Shown here: in pieces, positions 11,030-24,117 of the stretch
How positions within the stretch are numbered: the stretch's first letter is position 1
Layout of the letters: each line of letters starts with the position of its first letter
DNA from: Diogma glabrata
Taxonomy: Eukaryota; Arthropoda; Insecta; Diptera; Cylindrotomidae
DNA: 64,000 bases
Reading direction: 5' to 3'
Assembly (NCBI GenBank): GCA_963693315.1
Contig: OY856188.1
Span: 162,336,002-162,400,001 of the forward strand
Notes under the pieces: model-generated
What the model saw: the letters and a program-made list of their open reading frames with translations, nothing else
Database searches by the model: none
What the model was told of the DNA's origin: nothing
Translations under genes and position numbers: made by a program

Positions 11030-12750
11030 ATGTGTTACAAAAACGATGTTAGTAGATGATTGTAGTAAATTGTTTTTTTGTAGTTGTAATAAATATCACT
11101 CAAATCCCTAAAACAGGTGAATCCCCTACACACAGTGATAATTTTGATAATCCAAGTATATAAGATTGTTCGAAATCGTTTGTAGTATTTTGTAGTAATG
11201 GTAAATATTTTTAGAAATTTTTTTTTCATTCAAAAAATAAAAGTATGTACAGTTGAGCGTAAATTTGAATTATTCATTTGATCTCAGAAACTACAAACGA
11301 TGTAGATGATTGTAGTAAAAATTTTTTGCTTATAGTTGTAAAAAATATCACTCAAATCATCAAAACAGGTGAATTCCCTAACTATACAAGGTGATAATGA
11401 GATTGTACGTAGTCGTATGTCGAATCGAAATTGTCACCTATACAATGTGATAATTTTGATAATCCAAGTATACGAGATTGTTCGAGATCGTTTGTCGAAT
11501 TGCAATTGTTTGAATCTAATGTTTTGATGATTTGAGTGATATTTATTACAACTACAAACAAAAACATTTTACTATACTCATCTAAATGGTTTTTAGCTTC
11601 TGACATCAAAAGAATTTTTAAACTTTTTGCACAACTTCACATATTTATTTTTTGAGTGAAAAAAAATTTCCAAAAATATTTATTATTATTATTATTATTT
11701 ATAATACTACAAACGATTTCAAAAATCTTGTATACCTATGCATCATCAAAATTATCACTGTGTGTAGGTGACTCAACTGTTTAGATGATTTGAGTGATAT
11801 TAATTACAACTACAATTACAATTTCCAAAAATATTTATCATTACTGTAAAATACTGCAAACGGTTTCAAACAATCTTGTATACTCGGATTATCAAAATTA
11901 TCACAGTGTATAGGGATTCACCTCTTTTGATGATTTGAGTGATATTTATTACAACTACAAACAAAATTTTTTTGCTCTAATCATCTAAATTGTTTGTAGT
12001 TTCTGTGATCAAAAGAATGTTTTAACTTTTTGCTCAACTGTACATATTTTTGGTTTTTGAGTGAAAAAAATTTCCAAAAATATTTATTATTACTATAAAA
12101 TACTATAAACGATTTTGAACAATATTGTATACTTGGATTATCAAAATTATCACTATGTGTAGGTAATTCACCTGTTTTGATGATTTGAGTGATATATATT
12201 ACAGCTACAAACAAATTTTTTTCTAAAATCATCAACGTCGTTTGTAGTTTCTGAGATCAAAAGAATATTTCATCTTTTTATTCCACTGTACAATTTTTGA
12301 ATAAAAAAAAATTGTGATTGTGATTAAAAAAGTATTTTAACCTTTTGCAAATGTACAGTTGAACATTTTTATTTTGTTTGGCTACAGAAAAAAATTTCGA
12401 ATTGTAGTAAATTTGTTTTGTTTGTATGGAGTTGTAATAAATATCACTTAAACCATTCAAACAAGTGATTTCCCTACACACAGTAATAATTTTGATAAAA
12501 CAAGATTGTTCGAAACCGTTTGTAGTTTTTTAAAGTAATAATAAATATTTTTGAATTTTTTTTTTTCACTCAGAAAATAAAAAAATGTACAGTTGAGCAA
12601 AAAAATCATATATTCTTCTGAACTCAGAAACTACAAACGACGTACTTGACTGGAGTATGTTGTGTTCGTTTGTAGTCGTACCAAATATCACTCAAATCAT
12701 TGAGTCACCGATACGCAGCAATAATTTTGAAAATGTTTGCTTTATTTTTA
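11030..12750. repeat. Cluster of eight copies of one repeat in both orientations
   Basis: The signature AATATCACTCAAATC (or its reverse complement GATTTGAGTGATATT) occurs in plus orientation near 11080, 11340, 12430 and 12680 and in minus orientation near 11525, 11785, 11930 and 12175. It is accompanied each time by an AACAGGTGAATTCCCTA-type block, a GTGATAATTTTGATAATCC block, TGTTCGAAATCGTTTGTAG and a TGTACAGTTGAGC block. Spacing within the same orientation is about 145-260 bp. Order ++ ---- ++ makes the cluster broadly palindromic. All ORFs in this region are shadows of the repeat. Confidence 0.85.
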
Positions 12751-13361
12751 TTTTAATTTAACCCAATATAATTCTCTAAAATGTAATGACATCATTCAAT
12801 TCGACCAATCTCATTTGAATTATACTAATAACAAAAAAATTATAGGTGTGGCCTACTGCGACACTAGTTAATTATCAACTAATCATAAAATAATTAATTG
12901 ATATCGCAGTAGGTCAGACGTATAATTCATAAATATAGAGATATAGAGATATAATATAGAGAAATGAAAAAAGGCAAACATTTTCTAAACGAATTCCCCT
13001 TGTTCGAAATTTTCGCAAAAAATTATTTCGAATTATCATCGCCCTTGGGAAATTACTACTGAAATTTTTTTGCCTTAGTTTTATTTTAATTTAACCCAAT
13101 GAAATTCTCTAAAATGTAATGACATCATTCAATTTCACCAATAACATTAGAATTATACTAATAACAAATATTTATACGTCTGGCCTATTGGGATATTAAA
13201 AATTATCAATCTAATTTTGAAATAATTAACTGATATCACAGTAAGCCAATGTATATTTCATAGAAAATATATAAATAAATGAAAAATGGCAAAACATTTT
13301 CTGAACGAATTCCCCTCGATCGTTGATAAATTCTCATAATTTTTTAAAAAATTCCTCAAGC

Positions 13362-13427
13362 AAGTGGTATTGAGAAAAGCCCTCGGCCTACGGCCCCGTG
13401 CTTTTATCAATATACTTGCTTTCAAAA
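13362..13427. repeat. GC-looped hairpin, copies at 13362, 14808 and 15224
   Basis: TATTGATAAAAG pairs with CTTTTATCAATA across a CCTCGGCCTACGGCCTCG tip. Copies: 13362-13427, 14808-14860 and a 3'-truncated one at 15224-15273. Arms are conserved better than the neighbouring sequence. Confidence 0.75.
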
Positions 13428-13984
13428 TGTTTGGCAAAAAATTATTTCGAATTATCACCGCCCTTGGGAAATTACAACTGATAATAGCAGGAACGAGGGG
13501 AATTCGTTTAGAAAATTATTTGCCATTTTTCATTTATTGATATATTTTTTCTGAAATATACATTGGCCTACTGGGATATCAGTTAATTATTTCAAAATAA
13601 GAGTGATGATTTTTAATATCCCAGTAGGCCAGACGTATAAATATTTGTTATTAGTATAATTTAAATTTTATTGCTGAAATTGAATGATGACATTACATTT
13701 TATAGAATTTCATTGGTTCAAATTAAAATAAAACTAAGACGAAATTTTCGCAAAAAACTATTTCGAATTATCATCGGCCTTGGGAAATTACTACTGAAAA
13801 TTTTTTGCCTAAGTTTTATTTTAATTTAACCCAATGAAATTCTCTAAAATGTAATGACATCATTCAATTTCACCAATAACGTTAGAATTATACTAATAAC
13901 AAATAGCTATACGTCTGGCCTACTGGGATATTAAAAATTATCAGCCTAATTTTGAAATAATTAACTGATATCTTAGTAGCCAAT

Positions 13985-14706
13985 AGCTGCGTTTGTTTCA
14001 TTTGGGTCAGGGTCAAGGTTTGAAGAAAACGATGTGGGTCACGCAAAGAAAAAAAATATTGTATTTTAAATTGCTGGCAACACTGAGCTGAGAAGAAAAA
14101 AAATCGTGAACTTGTAGCGCCATTTTGAAATTTAAACTCAGTATAAAAAATATTCAAAAAATATTTAACGTCTCTTGAAAAAAAAAAACTTCATATAAAA
14201 ACTTCAAAAAAATTAAACAGAAACACTAATCCATTTTTTTACATATGGCAATGTTCATTAATTAGTGCATATGGCGTGAAATAAAATGAAATAAAATAAT
14301 TGATAGTTAATAAAAAATTGTAAACATCTAATCTTTAAATAATATGGATTTTATATCGTAGGTATTGATTTAAAATTAATTTTAAGCAAATTTATTGAAA
14401 TCATGTTGAAAACAAATCATATTAAAATTGATTTTAAACAAATTTAATAAAGTATCTTTGACAGTTTTTTTATTTTGAATAAATTTTCTTTGACATATTT
14501 TATAAGTTTTAAAATGACCATACCAACCTTATAAAATCAAAACCTATGTTTCGCCATCTCTTGACATTTTATGTAACCAAAATATGTATTTTAGATCATT
14601 GATCTAGACCCAGATAAATATCTGGGTTATGTTGTTGTTGTTTTTACATGTAAAAAATAGACTTGATCTAGACCTTGACCCTGACCCAAATGAAAAAAAC
14701 GCAACT
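13985..14706. mobile_element. Nested TIR element, 722 bp, no transposase
   Basis: Left end AGCTGCGTTTGTTTCATTTG then GGTCAGGGTCAAGGT; right end ACCTTGACCCTGACC then CAAATGAAAAAAACGCAACT. These are inverted repeats of about 35 bp with few mismatches. It interrupts one of the 12770-15280 repeat units: the host continues after it with TGTATAATTCATAAA, as in the uninterrupted copies. Inside are GATCTAGACC repeats but no coding region. The TSD is not certain (AAT versus GAT). Confidence 0.75.
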
Positions 14707-15280
14707 GATGTATAATTCATAAAAAATATATAAAAGAAATTTTCAAAACGAGTTCCCCTCGTTCGTTGATAAATTCTCATATTTTTTTGGAAAATTCCTC
14801 AAGCAAGAAGTATTGATAATAGTCCTGGGCCTACGGCCTCGTGCTTTTATCAATATACTTTCTTTTGAAATTTTTGGGACAAAATTATTTCGAATTATCA
14901 CCGCCCTTGGGAGATTACAACTGAAAATTTTTTGCCTTAGTTTTATTTTAATTTAAGCCAATGAAATTCTATAAAATGTAATGACATCATTCAATTTCAC
15001 CAATAAAATTTTAATTATACTAAAAACAAATATTTATACGTCTGGCCTACTGGGATATAAAAAATTAAGAGTCTTATTTTGAATTAATTAACTGATATAA
15101 CAGTAGGCCAACGTAAAATTCATAAAAATATATAATTAAATGAAAAATGGCAAACAATTTTGTAAACGAATTCCCCTCGTTCGTTGATAAATTTTCATAA
15201 TTTTTTGAAAAATTCCTCAAACAAGTAGCATTGATAAAAGCCCTCGGCCTACTGCCTCGTTCTTTTTATTGGACCCGGCG

Positions 15281-15863
15281 TGCTTTGCTACACTTGTAAA
15301 CAAAGCTTGTGCACAGACATTTTGTTGACGTAGTAGCAATGATTTCAAAAAGTGGTAATGAGAATGGTAGCATAATTTTTAATTTATCTTTTAAAAAATA
15401 TAGATGAAAAATAATCAGCACTCTAGCTGATCAGTTCGGATATATGAAAAATTAGTGATAAAAATATGATTTTAAGTAAGCAAAAAAAAAAATTTAAGCA
15501 ACTTGTTGAATTAGTAGAGGTGTGTCATCTCTATATAGAACAGTATACAGAACAAAATAGATTTATAAATGTTCGCAGTACCCATGTGTTCAATGTGCTT
15601 AGTCACTACGCAAAGAGAACCTACAGGTTTCTAATGTTCAATTTCACGATGCTTCTGCAGGTTATACATTATTTGTTGTGGCTCCATTGTTGGTTCAGAT
15701 ATAGAGATTATCTAGTTTTATGCCTCTATTCTGTCTATGCAACATATAAATTGTCTATACGAAAATCAATCCGTTCTACATCAATAAAGCGCGCACTTTT
15801 AATTATTGAGCGTGTTTTTTTTTATGGTGATTGCAAACACCAATTTAATTGACAATTGTGATC
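15281..15863. other. Spacer with one unrecognised ORF
   Basis: Contains GGACCCGGCGTGCTTTGCTA (about 15290-15310), whose composition is unlike its surroundings and which looks like a transposon remnant, and the ORF described separately. Confidence 0.4.
15466..15852 (+). CDS. Hypothetical ORF of 128 codons, unrecognised
   Basis: Open frame from ATG 15466 to TGA, rich in aromatic and basic residues (LLQVIHYLLWLHCWFRYRDY in the middle, a possible hydrophobic segment). No domain or motif known to me. It abuts the left terminal repeat of the long-TIR transposon at 15864. Length is above chance for AT-rich DNA, but composition does not convincingly distinguish it from noise. Confidence 0.2.
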   Translation: MILSKQKKKFKQLVELVEVCHLYIEQYTEQNRFINVRSTHVFNVLSHYAKRTYRFLMFNFTMLLQVIHYLLWLHCWFRYRDYLVLCLYSVYATYKLSIRKSIRSTSIKRALLIIERVFFYGDCKHQFN

Positions 15864-16417
15864 TTTTGAATTTGACCACTTTAATTTTGATTATTTTTTA
15901 TTTATAGATAGTCTTTCATAATTAAAAAATACAAGTTCTCTTAGGATTTTATTTTTCAACCAGGGGTCTTTACAGGGTGCCATTTTTGCTATTTTGTGAT
16001 GTGAGTGCATTTTGACGAGCGATTGTAGAAAAACTACTAAATCGATTTTCATAAATGATATGTCGTTGAATAGGTATTAGAACAAAGTTTTTAAAAATGT
16101 ACACTGTTAACGGTGTAACATAAGAAAAAAACGGTGTAATTGAAGAAAAGATGGCGCTACACCTTTTTTTTTTTAACTAAATTGAAGCTTATTTTATATC
16201 AAACAACTTGTGAAAGTTTAGGACATACATTGTTTTTTGTTTTAAAGATAAAATTCGTTGTGCATATGACTATCGGGAATCAGTTTTTTTTTGTTCTGAA
16301 GGAAAATTATAAAAAAGGCAAACTAAGAGATTTTTTTTATGTTAAATATCAAATATTTTATTATTAAATGAACTTTTTAAAATATTTTAAAAATTATATA
16401 TGTAAAATAAAGAAAAT
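15864..16417 (+). repeat. Left terminal inverted repeat, copy A
   Basis: Unit of about 554 bp ending ATAAAGAAAAT immediately before the transposase-like ATG at 16418. The same unit is found at 26671-27277 (+), 18935-19532 (-), 28440-28860 (-) and 28903-29465 (-). Confidence 0.8.
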
Positions 16418-18283
16418 ATGAGCAATTTCAGCATAAGTCCACAACAGCGCTTATTGCTATTTACATTAAATGAAGCTTATGTGGAGTTTAAAAATAAGTT
16501 TCCTGATGTGAAAATAGGATTTACACTAAATTCACGTCCTTTCGACCACAAGAATGTATAAAATTATCCCAAGGAGTTCATAATTTGTGCGTGTGTACCA
16601 TACATGAAAATATAAAATTAATGATTCAACACATTAAGATGTCTTGGATTACTGATACTGCTTTCCAGAATTATAAAACATTAATTGACTTTGTTTCATG
16701 TGGTGAATTAACAGAAGATTGTCATACTTTGAAGTGCAATGAATGTTCAAAAAAACTTCAACAACTGGAAGAAAGATTACTAAATGATTTTCACGTTAAA
16801 GGAATCCTTCAAGCCAAATATCAACAATGGATTACCACTGATCGATGCAATTTGGATACTTTAATAGAAACTGTAGAAGAATTTATGAAAAAATTTGTTT
16901 ACCGTTTACAAATTTTGATACCACACAACTTTATAGCAAAACAGCAATATACATTCATTGAGGAAAGAAAAAAAATTAGAACCAGGAGAGTGCTTTGTTC
17001 AAGGGGATTTTTCTGAAAACTACGCCTTCATAATTCAGGATTCGGTTCAAGGTTATCATTATAATAATTCACAAGCCACTATTCATCCATTTGTCATTTA
17101 TTTTAAAAGTGCTGCAAGTGAATATATACAGCACCGAAGTTTTATACTCATTTCGGATATAAACGATCACGACTGTAGGACTAGTCCATCTTTTCATTAC
17201 AAAACTTATTGAATTCATCAGAACGCATATAAATTCTAATATTAGGAAAGTAATTTATAACACCGATGGTGCACCTTCACAATACAAAAATAAACATAAT
17301 CTAATTAACTCATGCCACAAAAAAAAAGACTTTAAGGTTGATGCAGAATGGCATTTTCATGGTACCAGCCATGGAAAGGGACCTTGCGATGTGATTGTTG
17401 GTACACTGAAGCGTGCAGCACACCGTTATAGTATGGGGAGCAGAGATATTATTGATACACCACAAAAACTTTTCGAATGGGCTTTAAAATGGAAATCTTC
17501 CATGAACTTTGGATACGCCGATAAAAATATCAATTACAAAAAAATGACAAAATCGATATAAAAATGCGATTACTATAAGCGAAACTCAAAAATTTCATTC
17601 TTTTGTAACATTAAATACTAAGACAATAATTGAACGGCTGAGTAGAAAAAGGATAATAGTCCAAAAATACGAAAAATTAACTGAGATAGCTATTTTGTTG
17701 TTGAATGTCGACTTCGTTTAATGAGCGTATAAAGAATTATACTGCATTGAAACTACGTTTATAAATTTAGCCTTGAGTTTACGCTGAGTGGAAAAAAGAT
17801 AATATTCCACTCATTGTCGTACTAGCTAGAACGTTTGGTTTATTTTCGTCTATTTTTAGTAATACGACGACACCAACGACAATGATTGTCGTTGTTTTTT
17901 TTTATATTTTTGCAGTTGTCAGTTGTCATAAGTATTTAAAAAAAACAGCGACTGATATAGAAAAAAAGGTGAAAAGTTCAGTATAAGCCAGTACAGACAC
18001 TTGGTATATAAAAGTGAACTAAAAGGGTATGTGAAGGCAAACCTTTATTGAAATCTTTATAGACGGTCTTCTAAGTTTAACTTTTAAACTCAATAAAACA
18101 AAAGAAGTGCTGTTCCCGGAAGATAAAATCTATCAAGACAAAGTTGCAGTCAACCTCAAAAAGATTCAGGACATATCAAAAGTCAGACAATACATCCCGC
18201 AAGAAGATCAAGGATTCCATGATGAAATTTTGAACCTGCCCACTTCGAATAGAGCAACTAGTGATGATGATGATGGACATTAA
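16418..18283 (+). pseudogene. Decayed transposase of the long-TIR element (C-terminal half)
   Basis: Reading starts MSNFSISPQQRLLLFTLNEA at 16418 and shifts frame at about 16535-16550 into 16585-17016, which has the hallmark HNLCVCTIHENIKLMI and a CxxC pair (LKCNECSKKL). It shifts again at about 16970 into 16958-17212 (GDFSENYAFIIQDSVQGYHY, ATIHPFVIYFK) and at 17171 into a frame ending 17561 (YNTDGAPSQYKNKHNLIN, AEWHFHGTSHGKGPCDVI, TPQKLFEWAL). A last block (18108-18283) ends TSNRATSDDDDGH-stop. This pattern (CVCTIHQN, GDFSENY, TDGA.sQYKN, W.F..TSHGKG) belongs to a widespread family of uncharacterised animal transposon proteins; the D of GDF, D of TDG and a downstream E are plausible DDE residues (inference). 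At least three frameshifts make it non-functional. An unrelated insertion probably lies at about 17780-17900. Confidence 0.75.
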
Positions 18284-18934
18284 GATTTTAGAAACCTATC
18301 AATTATTATTTTAATGCTTTTAACAACTTCAATTATTTTTAAAATGTATATTATATTTAAACTAAAATAAGACAGTACTATAAAATACTTTTGTACTAAA
18401 TAAAGCCTTTTATTAAGAATAAAATGAAGTTTTAAAATTATTTTAAGATCTTATTATTACAGTGAGTGGAAAACGAATAATATTCTAGCACTTTATAAGT
18501 TTTATATATATCAAAAAAAAAATTATCACGATACCATATTATAGGAGGTTAAAGGTTGGATACAAATAAGTATTTTTTGTTTACATAAAATTAAAATTCA
18601 AATAAAAATGAACGAAATAAAAAGTTTTTTACTTATTCAATAATAAAATATTTGTAATTTAATGTTAAAATACAATCTTTTACTTTATGATTCCATAATA
18701 ACATAATACGAACATAATGCTTCTCCAGTCAAAAGTTCCGAAATAGATTTAGTTATTTATACGGCTTTTTTGTTTGCAGTCGAGACTGTCAAATTGTTTT
18801 TAGTGATTACTAAAAGTGATAAATAAACATTTCATTTTTTATGCCATCTAATACAAAGAAAATAATTGCAGAAGTGCTTTCCTATTCAAAAGAAACTTCT
18901 GTTTGTAAAATAAGTAAATCATTTTTAATAATTG

Positions 18935-20525
<1,591 letters not shown>

Positions 20526-20526
20526 G

Positions 20527-20542
20527 TGGTGTCAGAAGTGGG
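20527..20542 (+). promoter_or_regulatory. Primer-binding site
   Basis: TGGTGTCAGAAGTGGG one base after the 5' LTR. The TGG start and sequence fit complementarity to the 3' CCA end of a tRNA, probably tRNA-Leu (from memory of related elements, unverified). Confidence 0.75.
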
Positions 20543-20554
20543 ATTATTGGAACA

Positions 20555-22921
20555 ATGGTCAAGACAGTAAATATTAGTGATCTCAGCCAGACCCAGCTAA
20601 AGGACGAGTTGAGGAAAAGGAATGCTCCAATCCATGGAACGAAGGCAGAACTTGCATTCCGGCTGCGTAAAATTTTAGAAGAAGCAGGCCAAAACACAGA
20701 GGTCATAGAAATAGAGCCGGAGGAAGCTCCGGTTCAGAATGCCCCAGCAATTGATCCGATGATGGTGTTGATAAAAGAAATGATGGCCCGACAAGAGAAA
20801 CTGGCAGCAGAACAAAAACTAGAGCAACAACAACAACTTGCTGATCTGATGGCCAGACAAGAGAAACTGGGAGCAGAACAAAAAGTAGATCAACAACAAC
20901 AACTTGCTGATCTGATGGCCCGACAAGAAAAACTGGCAGCGGAACAAAAGTTAGATCAACAACGACTACGTGAAGTAATCGAGTCACGTATATCCAGTGC
21001 GGAGGTTAAAATCAACAACATGGAAAGGGAGCTGCGGAAAGTTACCGAAAAACATGAAGAGAAACTACGCAATCTTTCGAGTGAATTACGCCAAGAAATA
21101 GCACAAGGAAAGTCAGGTAACATGATCAATCCCTCAACTACTTCAGCCCCAGCTAGAGTAAAAACACCCGCATTTGATGGATCTACATCGTATCAGATAT
21201 TTAAGATGCAATTTGAGATAGCAACAACTGGGGTTGATAACCAGCAAAAAGCAAACGCGCTTATAATGGCATTGAAGGGACCTGCTGCTGAAATTTTGCA
21301 GACACTATCAGCGACAGAGCGTGATTACAGCAAGATAATGGAGGCCTTAGAAGTAAGATATGGGGAAAGTCATATGCAAGCTCTCCATCGCATGCAGCTC
21401 AGAACACGAAAACAAGGAGTCAGCGAAACTTTGCAAGAATTAGAGGCTGACATTGTGAGACTGGTTAATCTGTCATATCCGAACTATAACGCTGAACATC
21501 GAGACGAGCTGGCAGCTGATACATTTATCAATGCTCTTCGAGATGTACAAATGAGAAATCAGCTGTATCTAAGCGGGAAGAAATTACCTGCAGAAGTCTT
21601 AGCATTGGCCCTGCAAATGGAAGCTGGAAAAAGAGCGTATGACTCAGGTAGAGTACGTCAGATGAAAGTTGCTGAAGAACCTCTAAAAGCAGCGCTTGAT
21701 GAAGTGATCATGCGTGTCAAAAGTTTGGAAGATAGGCCTGAACGAAATCAACGAAGAAGATCTAACAGAGTAAGATGCTGGAATTGTGGACAGTTAGGGC
21801 ACATTAGACGGGAATGCAAAACACTAATAGCAGCAAAAGAAGGAATAGTTCCAGGCCGGTTGATGAACCTTTCAAACAAGCAAGTGGATGTCAAAAAGGA
21901 AGGAGATTGCCGAAGCGAACACCGGAAGAGAAGGACACATTGTAACGCTGAAGATCTTTCAAGAAGACCCTGTGTTGAGGAGCGCAAGTCATATAGCAGG
22001 ACTGAGGGAAAGGAGGCAATGAAAGTGAATCAAGTTAAGTTCCAAACTCCTGACGACTGGTGTACCGAGGCATTTAAAAGAGAGCAGCAAAAGGATCCAG
22101 CTATGGCACCAATTTTGAAATGGAAAACCGAGGGGAGGCGACCGGAGTGGAAAGAGGTAGCACCTTTAAGTACGGAGGTGAAATGTTACTGGGCGCAATG
22201 GGACTCACTATTGATGGATAACGGGATACTAAAAAGAAAATGGGAGTCTGCTGATGGAAAGAAAGTGTTAGAGCAACTGGTGTTGCCATCAAGTCGAGTA
22301 GAAGAGGTACTGGGAAAGCTGCATGGAAGTATTTCTGGAGGACACCTGGGAGTCAATAAAACCCTGGCTAAAGTAAGGGAGAGGTTTTATTGGGTAAGGT
22401 ATCGAACCGACGTAGAGCAATGGTGTCGGCGATGTGATACTTGTGCGGCGAGCAAAGGACCAAAAACTAGAATTCGAGGAGAGATGCAACAGTACAATGT
22501 GGGTGCCCCAATGGAGAGAATTGCTATAGACATCGCGGGGCCATTTCCGGAAACGACAAAAGGTAACAAATACATCATGGTGGTCATTGATTACTTTACA
22601 AAATGGCCGGAAGCCTATGCAATACCAAACCAGGAAGCAGTTACGGTCGCGGAAACATTAGTCAATGAATGGGTTTGTAGATATGGAACACCGCTCGAGT
22701 TGCATACCGACCAGGGAAGGAATTTCGAATCTCAACTGATGGAAGAGCTGTGCAGAACACTCGGCATTAGAAAAACACGAACTACACCTATGAACCCGCA
22801 GTCAGATGGCATGGTAGAAACGATTCAACCGAACCATGGAAGAACATTTGTCAAAGGTAGTAGAAGCCAACCAAAGAAATTGGGACAAGGATCTTCCGTT
22901 ATTCTTGATGGCCTATCGTAG
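20555..22921 (+). pseudogene. Gag-integrase fusion ORF with PR-RT-RNase H deleted
   Basis: A 788-codon frame. Residues about 7-43 look like a SAP DNA-binding motif (TQLKDELRKRNAPIHGTKAE). Residues about 75-135 are three repeats of the type MARQEKLAAEQK with Q-runs (coiled coil), then a Gag-like region and a CCHC zinc knuckle CWNCGQLGHIRREC at 408-421. About residue 450 the sequence jumps to the end of an RNase H region (RRTHCNAEDLSRRPC) and goes on into integrase: HHCC finger with HLGVNKT and C627-C630, and catalytic D659, D719 and E755 (a D-D(35)-E spacing). Protease, RT and most of RNase H, about 2 kb in a full element, are missing, yet the frame is kept across the junction (about 21900-21915). 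One extra A at about 22818-22820 shifts the frame right after E755, so this ORF ends out of frame at 22921. Integrase continues in 22836-23066 and 23063-23395. Confidence 0.9.
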
Positions 22922-23395
22922 CGCAGTGCACGATACGACAAGTGAAACGCCAGCGAATATCATGTTCGGAAGAGAACTACATCTTCCTAGTGACATCGAG
23001 TTCGGCATCCCTGGAGGTCTGGTATCCACGAAAACAGATTATGTGGGACAACTAAGGAGAAGATGAATAAAATCCATCAGCAGGTTCGAGACCACATTAA
23101 GATTGCCAGTGACAAAATGCAAACCAGGTACGACATAAATGCAAATAGTGGCGGTTTTCAAGAAGGAGAATTGGTATGGCTATACAACCCCAGAAGAACT
23201 AAGGGAAGATCACCCAAGCTGCAGCCAGATTGGGAAGGCCCATATAAAATAATCAAACGAATTAATGATGTCATCTACCGCATACAAAAGGGACCCCGTA
23301 CCAAGATGAAAGTGATACATCTGCAAAGGTTGGCACCGTACCAAGGTAACAGCACCAATGCGATATCTGATATTGTCCGGGACGAACAAAACTAA
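22836..23395 (+). pseudogene. Integrase C-terminal part, continued in two frames
   Basis: 22836-23066 carries the core C-terminal helix region (DLPLFLMAYRSAVHDTTSET, NIMFGRELHLP). A missing base near 23058-23062 returns the reading to the original frame, 23063-23395, with MNKIHQQVRDHIK, then the GPY/F-type module (LQPDWEGPYKIIKRINDVIY) and the final stop. A +1 and a -1 change thus bracket about 240 bp. With these two indels the integrase cannot be made as one chain. Confidence 0.88.
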
Positions 23396-23406
23396 ATGGA
23401 GGGCAA
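23394..23406 (+). promoter_or_regulatory. Polypurine tract
   Basis: AAATGGAGGGCA immediately before the 3' LTR start, the expected plus-strand primer position. Confidence 0.75.
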
Positions 23407-23917
23407 TGTAATAAACTTCGTCCAGAATGGGTTAATTTTATTTACTCATTCATGTACTAAAAGTTAACTCCTTTTTCAATCTTTTACTTGTATTGCAAAT
23501 TGTATTGCATAAATTAATGTAAATTAAATTTGTTTTACAAACGTTTACATTAATGAATTAAAAGGAGTTACCTAATACATTTTGCATAAATTAAATTTGA
23601 GTTCGCTAATACAAATGCAAGTATGAATGAAAACTGGTGTGGCCTATTCAAGATGTACAGACTACGTAGTATTGATTTCTAGTGGATTATAGAAGTTTCG
23701 ATTTATTTATTTTTCGATATAAATAAGCAAACAAAAATATCCGATAGTCAGTTTTACTTTTGCAATTAAAAGTGTTATTAAATATTCGCAAGTATAAGGA
23801 ATAATCGGTGGTACTTGAGCCTGGGTACAAATAGTGAAAGAATCTGAACTTAGTGGAACAGTAAATACAGATTTTACGATTCCGAATATTGTTGATTCAA
23901 ATTGCGGAAAAGCGGTG
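23407..23917 (+). mobile_element. 3' LTR, cut by assembly gap
   Basis: Starts TGTAATAAACTTCG and matches the 5' LTR until the N run. About 165 bp of LTR plus the right target-site duplication and the expected right half of the (TA)n target are not in the assembly. Confidence 0.93.
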
Positions 23918-24117
23918 NNNNNNNNNNNNNNNNNNNNNNNNNNNNNNNNNNNNNNNNNNNNNNNNNNNNNNNNNNNNNNNNNNNNNNNNNNNNNNNNNNN
24001 NNNNNNNNNNNNNNNNNNNNNNNNNNNNNNNNNNNNNNNNNNNNNNNNNNNNNNNNNNNNNNNNNNNNNNNNNNNNNNNNNNNNNNNNNNNNNNNNNNNN
24101 NNNNNNNNNNNNNNNNN
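23918..24117. other. Assembly gap, 200 N
   Basis: Exactly 200 N, a scaffold placeholder length. ORFs running through it are meaningless. Confidence 1.

Larger units (their letters stand above)
12770..15280. repeat. Cluster of TGGCCTACTGGGATAT palindromes and hairpins
   Basis: A palindromic core of about 68 bp (TGGCCTACTGGGATAT ... ATATCCCAGTAGGCCA, with TTAATTATTTCAAAAT in the middle) occurs at about 12849-12917, 13181-13249, 13564-13631 (inverted), 13916-13983 and 15042-15110. Between them lie a shared block (TTAGTTTTATTTTAATTTAA, AATGTAATGACATCATTCAA), a GAATTCCCCTCGTTCGTTGA block and a GC-looped hairpin (next entry). The array is a series of head-to-tail and head-to-head copies of about 350-400 bp units. 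Confidence 0.85.

Noticed and set aside
11382..12481. Minus-strand ORFs of 67-84 codons
   Set aside because: Each is a shadow of the repeated 250-bp unit.
13888..14157. Minus-strand ORF of 89 codons
   Set aside because: Spans the boundary between the array and the nested TIR element, so it cannot be an ancestral gene.
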